Source: a virus. From it: DNA of 64,000 nucleotides. The stretch covers positions 1 to 64,000 of IMG/VR virus record IMGVR_UViG_3300013113_000701; one strand, 5' to 3'. Below the pieces are notes generated by a model. The model searched no databases. It saw nothing but the letters and a program-made list of their open reading frames with translations, and was not told the DNA's origin. A program made the position numbers and the translations under genes. Positions 7,899 to 20,100 of the stretch are shown one piece after another; the first letter of the stretch is position 1; each line of letters begins with the position of its first letter.

Positions 7899-10800
7899 TT
7901 ATTGCCTAATATTTGTGTGATATTCGTACGATTCCTTCACTTCTTTATCAGTGAAGTTCTTATAGAACGGGTTAAACATTCTATTCATCAATACATCTGA
8001 CTTGTACTCACCTTTATGTCTACCAGATTGATATACTTCCAATTCTGCACTACCTGCATCCTCAAGCAATTGAACAGCTAATTTTGTTCCAAGTTCAACT
8101 GTCGATAGAGCAGCAGTTGGAGTTCTCATAACTCTCGATAGCTCTGCAGGATTAACAGGAGTGTAAAATAAAAGTTCACCATATTGCCTTCTTAATAAAT
8201 AAGCAGCAGTATATAATCTCTCTTCTTCCTCATCTGAGTCAGCACCTTTTGCAAGTTTTGCTAATAGAACCGAGGCTGTTAGAGTTGCCATCATGAAACC
8301 AAACTCATAAGCAGTCGATACGATATTAGACTTCTCTACATCAGATAACTTATTCCACTCTTGTGAATATATTTGGGCCTGGATCATCTTACCCTCCATA
8401 TATACATTCCTCAAATATCTCGCTGCAGATGCATAAGTACCTTCTTTGAACTCACCTTGTCCTTCAGAATAAAATGCGTGATCTTCAATGTTACCTTCTT
8501 TAACATTCCCAATACCTCTCCATCTTCTCTGAACACCACGTACCATCCATTTACGTAAGAAGAAACCAAGCTTACCATACCAATATCTTTGAACCTGAGC
8601 TCTATTAGTATCGTCATAGTTACCTTGTAAATCTGCGGTGATATCTTTTAACTTCCTTGAGATGACAAATTCAACATCTCCGTCGAACTTTTCAAAACCT
8701 TCAATAGTCCAATCCTTATTCTTCCAAACAAGTCCGTCCTTACCAGCTTCGTAAGCTTGATCCATAGTCATAGCTTTGTCACGGTCTTTAGTAATATTAC
8801 CATCCTTATCAATAAACTCACCTTTCTTATTGGTAACTTTTGTGTTATTCAGAACTGCATATACAAGTGTAGACTGAATATAGTGTTCTGCAGCACTGTT
8901 TATACCATGGAGTGTTTTAACCTGGAATAATTGTTTGAACTTTGTATCCTTAGATAAATCATTCGACATACCTGAGAAATCCATAGAAGTATCGATGAAC
9001 TTTTCAACTAACATGTTTGTTTTAGATGTAGGTCTACCTACTTTCCCAACATCTGAAGACCAACCTCTGAAATCATTTATGTACTTCCCTTCTGCAGCTC
9101 TTAAATCTTTTCGAGAGTAATGCATCTTTCGAGTACCTTCTAAAAAGTTCATAACCTTACCTGCTAAAACGTTGGCTGTACCTCCAAGGTAGTTTGCAAT
9201 AAGCATATTGTTTGATGAGAATTGGATTGCTTTTTCAGCAACCTTGTCAACACTGATACCTAAGAATTCACCACCTTTAACATTACGTCGACCATATAAA
9301 CGATCTTCCATAATATCATGCATTAGCTTGTATGCGTTCGAATTGATACCTTTCGACAATAATTCCTGGTGCTCATCTTCCTCAACTCCAAACATGTCAC
9401 GCATTTTACGTACCATCTTCTTACCGTTCTTATTCTGAACAACATCACGTTCTTTCATGATATTCTCAAGAACTTCAAGTTCAGTCTTAATCTCATTCTT
9501 TTCCTGATAGTTGATGGATGCAAATCGATTACTTAAAGCCATCTCCATTAGAGAGAATGATTGATCTTTAATATCAACCCTGTTTCTAAATGGAACCATA
9601 ACTCTACGTAAAGCATTACCATGTTCATCGGTAATAACTTTAACAACACCATCTTCATCTTGAATCTCACCATATTGGTAATCATCCTTCTGAATGCTAA
9701 CCGCATCTTTCCAAGCCCGGGTAGCAGTATCTACGATACCATTATCAGTAGCAGTCTCTGTTAAATTCTTCGTCATAGAAGGTAATCTATAACCAAGTCT
9801 CATCTTTGAAGCAACCATAGTATCTGACTTCTTGTTGAAGTTAACCAGGTATTCATACATTGCTTTAGTTTCCGGTTTAGAATCTAACTCTTTGTATTGC
9901 TTATTTACATACTCAGGTTTAGCAGTCCACTTGTTTGTTTTAGGATCTCTAACCTGATACTTCTTTTGAAACTCCTTTATAATCTTAGCTCTTTCTATAG
10001 CAACATCAGTTGCTTCAACAGCTCTATTCTTTTCATTTAAAGCTTTGTAGTAATGGGAATAAAAAGGACGAACATAAAACCCTGTCTCTTTACCATCTAC
10101 TTTCTCAATAATACCTTCATAAAACTTCTTTTGATCTGTGACAAGGATACCTTTACGGGACTTCTTGTAGTTATCAAAAACTTCCATCGCTTCTCTACGA
10201 TCTTTGATGAACTGTTCTTTTACTGCAAAGTCAGCCTTATCCAACTGCTTAACTGCAAGTTGGATAATATGATCGTTTACACCACGAGGATCGATTAAGT
10301 GGTATGTGAATGAACTAATATCTTGAGGTGCTGTGTTCAACAACTCTCTGACATATGTTTTCTCATTCCTTAATATTTGAGCACGATTCTCATTAAGCAT
10401 GTTTTTCACATACTCCTTTTTCGCAGCATCGTATTCTTTCTTGGACATTGAGCTTTTTGAACGAGGGTGATTCTCCTCGTACTCTCTTGCATATTTCTTC
10501 TTAGCTTTGGCCCTGGCTATGGAAGACTGCGCTGCCAACTCATTCACCATAATGTCTTTTGACTTAGCAAGGTACATGTCGTTGAAAGCATCAACTCTAC
10601 CTACCAGTGCAGCAACCTTATCCTTACTTGCTTGAGAGATATCAGATCTTGTTTGCATCATTTTGGATACATCCTTAATCATTGCAAAAGTACCTGAGAA
10701 ATCATGAAGTAACTTAACGAATGCAAGATTACCTCCCTTGTCCATACGAGCAGTAAGCTCTGTTATATTCTTGTCCACACTGTTCATGTAAATGACAAGT

Positions 10801-11141
10801 GAACGAGATATATCAGCCTGTTCGAAATCTTCGATAAGTTTCTTCAACTTCTTAACACTCTCTTGCTTCTTAGAACCTTCATATATTTCATACTTGGTTT
10901 TAAGTGCATTTAGAATCTTATTTCTATTCTTAGTAAGTTGTTTCAAGTTATCGGCTTCCGCGTCATCTTGAGTAAGATCAATGTCAGATGATGGTTTATC
11001 ATCTATAGAATAATTCCCATCAGCGTCAACTGCGGGAATATCATAACCATTTTTTATGTAGGCTGCGTAGGCTTCTAACTCACCTACGCTTTCTACTAAC
11101 TTCTTCCATTCTGGGGAATTTATATTCGGACAATGCGACAT
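7899..11141 (-). CDS. Large virion-associated (ejection/cargo) protein, 1,080 aa
   Basis: The N-terminus, MSHCPNINSPEWKKLVESVG followed by a NGYDIP motif, is a pattern I recall at the start of very large virion proteins of crAss-like phages. The body is charged and strongly helical, with Lys/Glu-rich coiled coils at about residues 60-330. A hydrophobic helix lies near residues 985-1005 (MMATLTASVLLAKLAKG). It lies directly downstream of the RNA-polymerase-bearing giant gene (10-base gap). In crAss-like phages, proteins of this type are carried in the head or tail and ejected with the DNA. No enzymatic motif is obvious, so a cargo or channel-forming role is inference. Confidence 0.75.
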   Translation of the reverse strand: MSHCPNINSPEWKKLVESVGELEAYAAYIKNGYDIPAVDADGNYSIDDKPSSDIDLTQDDAEADNLKQLTKNRNKILNALKTKYEIYEGSKKQESVKKLKKLIEDFEQADISRSLVIYMNSVDKNITELTARMDKGGNLAFVKLLHDFSGTFAMIKDVSKMMQTRSDISQASKDKVAALVGRVDAFNDMYLAKSKDIMVNELAAQSSIARAKAKKKYAREYEENHPRSKSSMSKKEYDAAKKEYVKNMLNENRAQILRNEKTYVRELLNTAPQDISSFTYHLIDPRGVNDHIIQLAVKQLDKADFAVKEQFIKDRREAMEVFDNYKKSRKGILVTDQKKFYEGIIEKVDGKETGFYVRPFYSHYYKALNEKNRAVEATDVAIERAKIIKEFQKKYQVRDPKTNKWTAKPEYVNKQYKELDSKPETKAMYEYLVNFNKKSDTMVASKMRLGYRLPSMTKNLTETATDNGIVDTATRAWKDAVSIQKDDYQYGEIQDEDGVVKVITDEHGNALRRVMVPFRNRVDIKDQSFSLMEMALSNRFASINYQEKNEIKTELEVLENIMKERDVVQNKNGKKMVRKMRDMFGVEEDEHQELLSKGINSNAYKLMHDIMEDRLYGRRNVKGGEFLGISVDKVAEKAIQFSSNNMLIANYLGGTANVLAGKVMNFLEGTRKMHYSRKDLRAAEGKYINDFRGWSSDVGKVGRPTSKTNMLVEKFIDTSMDFSGMSNDLSKDTKFKQLFQVKTLHGINSAAEHYIQSTLVYAVLNNTKVTNKKGEFIDKDGNITKDRDKAMTMDQAYEAGKDGLVWKNKDWTIEGFEKFDGDVEFVISRKLKDITADLQGNYDDTNRAQVQRYWYGKLGFFLRKWMVRGVQRRWRGIGNVKEGNIEDHAFYSEGQGEFKEGTYASAARYLRNVYMEGKMIQAQIYSQEWNKLSDVEKSNIVSTAYEFGFMMATLTASVLLAKLAKGADSDEEEERLYTAAYLLRRQYGELLFYTPVNPAELSRVMRTPTAALSTVELGTKLAVQLLEDAGSAELEVYQSGRHKGEYKSDVLMNRMFNPFYKNFTDKEVKESYEYHTNIRQ

Positions 11142-11151
11142 ATTTATCTTT

Positions 11152-14100
11152 TTAACATTCTGAACTCAAAGCTAATAATAAATCCACTTTAGTCATAGAA
11201 CCAACTACTCCTTTTGCGGATGCTAATGCTTCTTCTTTAGTATCAAATTCACGTACTACAGTTCTTGATTTCTCATTCTCTGTTCCTCGGTTTGTGTAAG
11301 ATACGACTTTATATTTGGCTTCACCTCTGTTATTCGTGTACTCTTCAACAACGAATTCATTATCAAGGTATTGAGTATCTCTCACCTTGAAACCTTCCGA
11401 AGTTTCCTCACCAATATTAACAGTATTTGCAACACCAAAATTAACACCATAATAAACAGCTTGAGTATCTAACTTCAACTCAGACTTCATCTTAGAAGTA
11501 TCAAATGAATGTGAAGTATTAACATGACTCTCTCCAACTTGATTATCGTACGAATACTCTTTGATTACGTTCCCTTTCTCAGACATTCCAAGAGGTGTAA
11601 CTCTTTCGAAATAAAGGTCATCTCCTTTTCTACCTGCATACTTGTAAAGATTCTTAGCTCCTTTCTTGAAGTTCAATCTAACATATTGTTTAGGATCCAA
11701 ATCACCTTCGATGTTTTTAACCATCATTGAAGAAGGTGTTTTATCAGCATCGATTCTAAAACCATGGGTCTTAGGATACTTTGAAGAAATTGTTCTAAAC
11801 ATATCGTTGTTCTCACTTGAATAAGAAGGAACTATATCTTTATTCATCCAATTGTGTCTGAAGAACTGATCGATGAAAGAAGATTGCATTGCATGTTTAT
11901 TAAGATCCTTCTTGATAGAATTCATAATACCATTGAAAGAAGGACCGCTTCCTAAGTCACCTCTCATGTATGTGTGAGGAATCAAGTCGAAGAATGAGTT
12001 TATATTCTTGTTAAACCCAGATGCTGCAAATGCATACTTAACTAAATCTTCAGCGAACTGTTTTGTAGTGTAAGTTTCTCCAGCTTTATTTGTAAAAGAA
12101 GTCTCATCAGTAAGTAACTCTTCCCAAGATAACCAAAGGTCATCGATCTCACTTCTATCCTTCTTCTTAGAAGATGGGAAAGTAACAAATGATGGACCTT
12201 CCTTAGTATTAAGTATAGTACGAAGTTTAGATAATAACTTGTTAGATGGGTACTTGTCTTTGAACATTCTAACCTTGTGTGCCATAGATTTATTACCATA
12301 GAACATGTTAGTGATATTAGAATCACCCATTGCTCCCGAATAAACGTATGAATAGAAGTCTTTAACAATCTTACTATTCACATCCAGGTTAGTACCATCT
12401 CCTCCAATCATCGAATTGATAACTGTAAGGTTATTAACCGCTGCTTTGGATCCTGACATAAATAAATCTCCGAAGATATCATTTGCAGTTCTATGTGAAT
12501 TCTTCATCATACCACCAACAAATGTATCCTTGATTATCTTCTCGTATGCCTGAGCATTCTTATTCTCATTGATAACTTTGTCAACCAGCATACGAGTTGT
12601 GAAGTTCTCAACATTACTTGAACCGGCTCCATCTGTATCAAACTTAGAAGCTCTTACCATATCATTGAATTGTTTAGCATTCTGACGAATACCTTCAAAC
12701 ATCAATAACAATCCAATTTGGTCGTTCTCATTCTCAGATAACAATGACTTCTCAAGATCTTCAACTGTGTATTCGTTTAAAGCACTCAAGTTTAAATGCA
12801 TTGGCTTCTTAGAGATACTATAACCTCTATCAAGAATCGTCTTGTCAAAAGCATTAACAATACCAGTCTGACCATGCTTAGGTTTAATAATAACACTTGC
12901 TTTATTTTCCTTGTAGCTAATGTTCTCAGTATCGTCAACCTTAAAACTATAAGAAGTATACTTCTGTTTTCTCCAAGTAGGCTTAACTAACTTACTCTCA
13001 CTATTGAAATGATTTCCAACATACTCTTTAATGATTGGTTGAGACATCAATCTGTTAACAAACTTAGGATCATAACCTTGTCTCAACATATAGAATACCG
13101 TGTTAGCAGTAAACGTGTTATTGTTGATTAAAGAGATGTATGGTTCCTTCGCATTATCAACGTATGCATTCAACCATGCAGAAATAACTTCAGTAATCTT
13201 ATCTCCATTTTGGTTTAACGTCATTGCCTCACCAACTTGTTGTAATAAAATATGGTGAGCTAAATGGTTTGCTGTTTGACCAACCCCTGCATTACCTGCA
13301 GTGTTCTGTTCTTTAATCAATAACTGAGTAAGTGGAGAAGCGAATTCTAAACTTGAACCTTTCTTATTCTTATAGAACTTAGCAGCCATCTCATATTTGG
13401 AAGTGTTGCTTTGCTCAATGTATGACTCCATAGAAGGTACACCTGAGAACTCCAAGAACTCATCATGATCTTCTGGATTACCTAAAAGACTCACGTAGTA
13501 TGCATCATTCTTAAACCACTCTGAATCTAAAGGAGTTACTAAATCAATGAATGTATCCGGTGAACTAAGTACAGCTCCCCATAATTCCATTCTCTTATTC
13601 TCTAATGCTTTCTTCTGGAAAGATGCGTAGTCCTTCTTAACGCCTGGGAAATGATTCAAGTTTTCATCCGTAATTCTCTCAAGCTTCTTAGTATTCTTAT
13701 TCCAAGCCGTATGGTGCATCATGACATACATCTTATCAATGTCGAAATCGGAACCTGTTTTACCAGTGATTTCATCATAAACGACCATACTATCCCCGGC
13801 TGAAGGAGGGAGAATCCCAACTACATTCAGTAAATCAATAGATGACATACCCTGGTTAGGAATACGATACCCTATTAAGTTTTGCACAGTATCGCCCAAT
13901 GCATCTTTAAGTTGATCAGAAGACATCTTCTCCCAACCTGGAATATTTCTAACAGCTTTAAATGGAATCATAACATCGGCAGCAATTGTTCCATCCTTCC
14001 CTTTTCGAGGACCTTGGAATGAATCAATATCCTGAAGTGGAATAATACCGTTTCTATTAATCTGTCCCGCATCGAACTTCTTAAGTCCTGTGAATCCTGC

Positions 14101-17100
14101 TCCAGAAATCTGGATGAATGATCCACCAGGAGATGTAAGCTTTACTGTCGCTTTATTCAACTCTGCAAATAACTCTTGTTCAATCTTTTCCTTGTATTGG
14201 AAAATCAAATCAAGATCAACTTTAGCTTCAAGCTGTCCAAGTACGTTGTTATCCACTCTGTCTTTCTTGAATTTATCCTCAAGGTGACGATAGATAGGTT
14301 CGATGTTTGTAATCTTACCATCTACAACTCCGTACTTCTTATTGAACTCTTTCTTACCTAAGTCAGATAATTCAACTTCAACATCGTCAATCATTTCCGC
14401 TAACTTAGAACCATCAATCTCTTTACCTCCAACAAGGAATGCTCTATCTTGAATGTTTGCTTTAATGTTCTTACGAACTTGAGATCCAAGTAATGCTTTT
14501 TCTTTCTTCTCATATTTGGCTGGTAAATCTTGTTGTAACTTCCAGTTGGCATTTGTTAATGTAAATGGAGTGAAACTACCTTCACCATTGTATACAGATT
14601 CGATATCTGAAACATCCATTGCTCCGACCTTGATACCTGATTTGAAAACAAGTTCATCGACTTCGTTCTCTCTCATTTGTTTAAGAACCTTCTCATTCTT
14701 AGTACCCTTAACTAAACTATCCCATAGTACAGCTTGAGAATACTTTAAGTATGTAGGAACTTTTATTTGATCGATACCTGAACGTAGCTCATGGTGTTGA
14801 CCTTTTAATGGTTGCATAACCAAAAGGTCCTCTGGGTTTACATCCTCTCCATTTTGTAATCTTTCAAATACAGCATCGTGTTTTGGTTCCCATTTACCTG
14901 ACATTATCATAAGAGACTTAAATCTCTCAGGAGTAATGTATGCCTGAGCATCCGCTAAGTCCATACCTAAATAAGATTTAAGTACAGTCTTTGGATTTTT
15001 AACACCTGCTTTTTCAAACGCAGCTAAATAATCTTTATATAAACTGGAGTCATGACTGATATCACTAACTACAGCAACATTAAATGTTTTAGGTTGTCCT
15101 TCTACATGCATTAAGTCATCACCTGTTGCAATTGTAGATGGTGTTCTCTTAGATAAATCCTTATAGAATGCCGGATCACCTGCAAATAACATAGTAAACT
15201 CAATGTTTGATATCATAGAGTTAACAACATAATCAGTAAGTAATTCATCAATTGGAGTCATCTTACTTTCTACAACTGTATTGTTTTCATAATAATTCAT
15301 GATACCAGAATCAATACCATTAAATATCTCAACACCTTTGTCGTTTTTAACAATGATACCTCTTTCTCTCATCTCCTGTCCGAACTCTGCAGTTCTTTTT
15401 ATGATAGAATCTGAGATGTGTTCTTTAACAGCATTCATCACTTCATTACTATCCAGCTTAACACGACCATCCTTGGTATACATATTTAACTTCTTAGCAA
15501 GAGGGGTTCCAATAGATAACTCTGGGAACCAGAACATCTTTTTGGAAGCACCATCATAGTAATCAACGTTTACATCATTATCAACGTTAACAGCAATTCT
15601 TTCAGCTTCAGCTAAGAAATACTCAAGCATAACATTAGTAGCATTACCATATCCGTTCTTAGATATGTTAAATTTTTCTACAGGAATTCCTGAGAACATG
15701 TAGAAAGAACTCTTATCTGCAAGGGTTAATGGAGAGAATACAGATCCTAATCCTGATTTATTCTTAACACCATTTAGAGTCCTATTTATAGAATCAATGG
15801 GTGCATCGATTTTATTCAGGTCAGTATAGCTTGTACCAGTATCTTCACCATCATCTACACGATTGGATAAGAATACCTCAACACTAAATTGCTCAAGCCT
15901 CTCTCTTGTTTTCTTAGTAAGATCACCTTCTGAATAAACACTCTCATCTAAATCAGATCCCATGAATCTATTAAGCCATCTCGACTTCTTGTGGTATTGA
16001 GATTGCCATAAACCATTCATCTCAGAAGGATCTTGCTTCCATAAAGAAACAGTTTTAGTAATACTGTTGTTAAGAGATTTAGTCCAGTATAAGTTTCCAT
16101 CAGGTCCCATTACCATGTTCTCTAATGTTTCCTTCTTTGTAAACCCTTCGTTTAAAGCAAGTTGATTGAATTGAGAATAATCTGTAATGAAGTTATTCTC
16201 ACCATCATATTTATAACCATCATTAAGCATTGCTTCAAGTGGTGTACTTGGATTCTTAGGAGTATTCAACAACGTAGGAGTAATAGATTTCTCAAGTGCC
16301 GTATAGAATTTCTGCTGTTCAGTTCTACCTTTTTGTGATGAAACAAACAACTTGAAAGACTCAGGGGAGATATCCATACCTAAATCAGAAAAGATATCCG
16401 AAAGTATTCTATAACTACGAGGATCCAATCTCTGTTTAGCAGATATATCGTTCGTAGTATGTTGTCTCAACTTCTTAAATCTATCTAAAGTATTTCTTAA
16501 TGCTTTCTTCTTTACAACCTGGTCACCATATGTAAACTGATTCTTGAAATCCTCATTCCATTCAGCTCTCAATAACTTAGCATGACTCTGACCATCTGCA
16601 TTACCAATCTTCCAAGTGTAATCCTTACCACTAATAGTAACGATTGCATTGTTGTATAAAACAGATTGTTTAGAGAATGCTTTATAGAATTGAGTCTTCT
16701 TGTATTGAGGTACAACACTCTCATCAGCTTTAAGTTGAGATAACAACTCATTGAACTCAGGATGTTTAGCAGCTAAACCTTCAAGGGCTTCAAGCATACC
16801 TTCCATCTCTGTTTTAGATTGAGTGGTAACAATACCAGCAAGGTTGTCTTCAAGCAGTCTCCATGACGTTGCAAAGTTTGCCAGTTTCTCAAAGCCTGGG
16901 CCAAAGAACTGTGATTTCGCACCAGGTTCTCTCAACATTGCAACCATCAACTTAGTGTTATTGGAAGCATTATCTTTACCTGAATACAATAAAGCAGGTT
17001 TGATGTTTAACTCACCTGAGATTTCTTCGTTCTCTTCTGATACATCTGTATCATCTTTACGTTCTGTTAAATCATAAGCACTCAACTCATCCATTGTAAG

Positions 17101-20100
17101 TTGAACAATCTTATCCCAGTTGTCGAAATCTTCATGTGTGATGATATCAATGTTTTCAACAATCTCATCCTGTCCAGCTTCTTCAGCTCTATCTGCGTCA
17201 TCTAACAATGAGTTGTATACATCATTGAATACACTCTCTAAATTGTCATATGCTTTTGCTGTATCATCCATTGATCTAACACCTGAGAAAGAAACAACTC
17301 TATATGCAATTGTACTTACCGCATCTCTCACCATAGCTTGAGATGGAACTCCGTTCAATTCACTATAAAGAACCTGCTTCGATCTTGAGAAGTTAGGAGT
17401 GTAATCAAATCTACCTCTTCTAATTCTGGAGAATACTTTATTGGACTTGTTACTTCTAAACAAATCAACAATATCCATTAACATGTTATATAGTTTCTTA
17501 AACATAGATGGGACTTTAAGCTCACCTCTGCTCAACATGTACTCTCTGAATTCTTCAGCTAATAACTCTTCAACTTGTAAATCACTTTCGTTCTTACCAA
17601 ATCTATTTCTCGCCTCATTAAATAACTCCTTGCGTTCTTCATAACTCAAGTAACCATCAAGTACCGCATGGAAACCTTCATGGAAAGCAACACCTTCGTT
17701 ACCCATGTCTGAGATACTTACAACACCATTATAGAACTTACCTTCAGCAACACCACCTCTTGGTACATTTATAAGACCGTTGATTATATTAACAGGAACA
17801 TTTGGAAGCATCTTTCTAAGAGTTTTTATTTCCTTCTCTACATTAACTTGTCGACGAGCAATTGTGATTTCAGAATACTTAGGAGCATCAGGCCCTTTAG
17901 TATCAAAATTGTCAGGTTTATTTCCACCGTCCTTTTTTCTTTTTCTTACCCTCTTGGTTTTTCCGTCTTTATTAGACTCATCTGCAGAATCTTTACCAGT
18001 AGCTTTATTAGAGTTACTTCTGAACATATCCATGTTTACGTTCGTTTGAACTCCCGGGCTTTGAGAGGAATCAGGATCTCCACCAAGATCTCTCCAGTCT
18101 GGTTTTTCTTCTCCAAATACAGAATCCAATGGATCTGGACCTTGATCGAATATCGTAGTAGATGATTTCTCATCTACAATTGGAGGTGTAACTTCCTTAG
18201 TATCAACCTTCCCTTGAGAGAAGTCTAAAGTTATACCCTTCTCTTTGGCTTTTTGGTTTAAGAACGATTTAACAACCATCTTTGTCTTGATTGTCTTATT
18301 TTCAGTAGGGTGTGTTAATTGATATAACTCACCAACCATCTCAGCTTCGTATCCAAGTTTAGCGGCCTCCCTTCTAACAACAGCAACATCCTTTTCATTG
18401 TACATCTTCTTTGGCATAACCTTATTCCACTCTTCAGCTTTATTAGTTATAACATGAGGATTGATGAACAATCTACCATTAGGGAAAGACGCATTAGTTG
18501 ACAACGCTTCGTCATTGAATAAGAAATCATTGTAGTTCATATCACTAACAGATATGTCCTGCCCAAACCAAGTGAAGTCTTTACCGAATGTCTTATCCAT
18601 TTTAGAGTTGAGCATTCTAACGTTTGTAGTTCTCCACATTGTTGCAAGGTATTCAGAAACCTCCTGAGCATTCTCTTCAACCTTACTTAACGGTATAGTC
18701 TTTTTACCAAAAGTCAATGTACCTGCTTTCAAGTCAGCGTTTAAAGGGTATTCGTTTAGCAATGAAGCTTTACCTTCGTACACCAACAAGCTCATAAGCT
18801 CACCATTAGTAAGACCTGAAACATGTTCAGTTATAGCAGGGCTATTATGATCATCATCTCTTGAGTAGTTTACAAGAACATTAAGTATTGTTTTAACTTC
18901 ATCTGGATCCAATCTTCTTGAATTCATTTTAAGTGGGAACGGTCTACCATTTGCATCCACTGTTTTTAAGAATACAAAACCTCTATTACCAACAGATCCA
19001 AAATCATCATCTATTGATTTATCTTGGTCAATAAGAGTAGGACCATCTGATACTAAGAGCTTAACCTTATCTAAAAACTGACGAGGATCTTCTCTTCTCG
19101 TTGGTTCAGACTTTAATTTACCACTACCTACTTTACGTATTTTACTTTCAAAGTAACCTCCGTCTTTTGCAATGTTCACTATATCTCTACGAGCTTTAAG
19201 TAAGCTTTCACCCTTCTCACCATTGTTATCAATGAAGTTGTAACTTGAACGCTTCAACCACCCATATACTTCTTTTCCACCATGGATAAGTTTAGTACCA
19301 TCGGCTTTGTACACAACAGTTCTTATTGGAAGTTCAGCAAGTTCAGCATCAGTTAACGTCTCACCATTTAAGTATTTAGTTAAAGCTGCTTTGGATCCTT
19401 TGAAATCAAAAGACAAATCACCTTTGTCAATCTCGTATCTAACCGTATAACCTCGCTTATCTAAATCCGTTGTAGTCTCAAGCCAATCTACTAAACCGCT
19501 ATCATTCTCATCGCCAATACCATCTGATGTAGATTGGTATGAGAAAGACCATTCCCATTCAGAATTTAACCTACTCTCATGTTCATTAAAAGCTGGAGAT
19601 ACTGGAGGGATTACGTCCGAGTTATCAAAATCAGTAGGAACTATCTCACCTAACTCTTTACCCTTAGTAGACACTTCAGCACTTGACATGTGAGATAAAG
19701 ATGAAGCTAATGCTTCAGAATCTTCATCTTTCATATCACGCATTGCTTGAGCTGCAGCCTGAAGTTGCTCAGGTGTTGCATTCTCGGGTAAAGGTGGTGT
19801 AGGACTATCTGCTTCAGAATAATCTGGAGGAGTAACACCATCGAATGACATAGGAGATGGAGCTTCCTGAAATGTTGGTGCTGGACCTTGATCTCTTGGA
19901 GCATCTGCTTCTGTCAATGGTGGAGGAGTAACACCGTCTTGACCTTTAGGTTGTCTTGCTTGATTTAACTTATCAATGTATGGGTGAGGTGCTCTAACAC
20001 CTCTTGTGTTTTTTGACTTTGGTTTAGATTCAACTTGCTGTACTGTATTCTCACCTTTGTTCTCTTCAACATCTTGAACTACAGTAGATGGTGGTGTCTT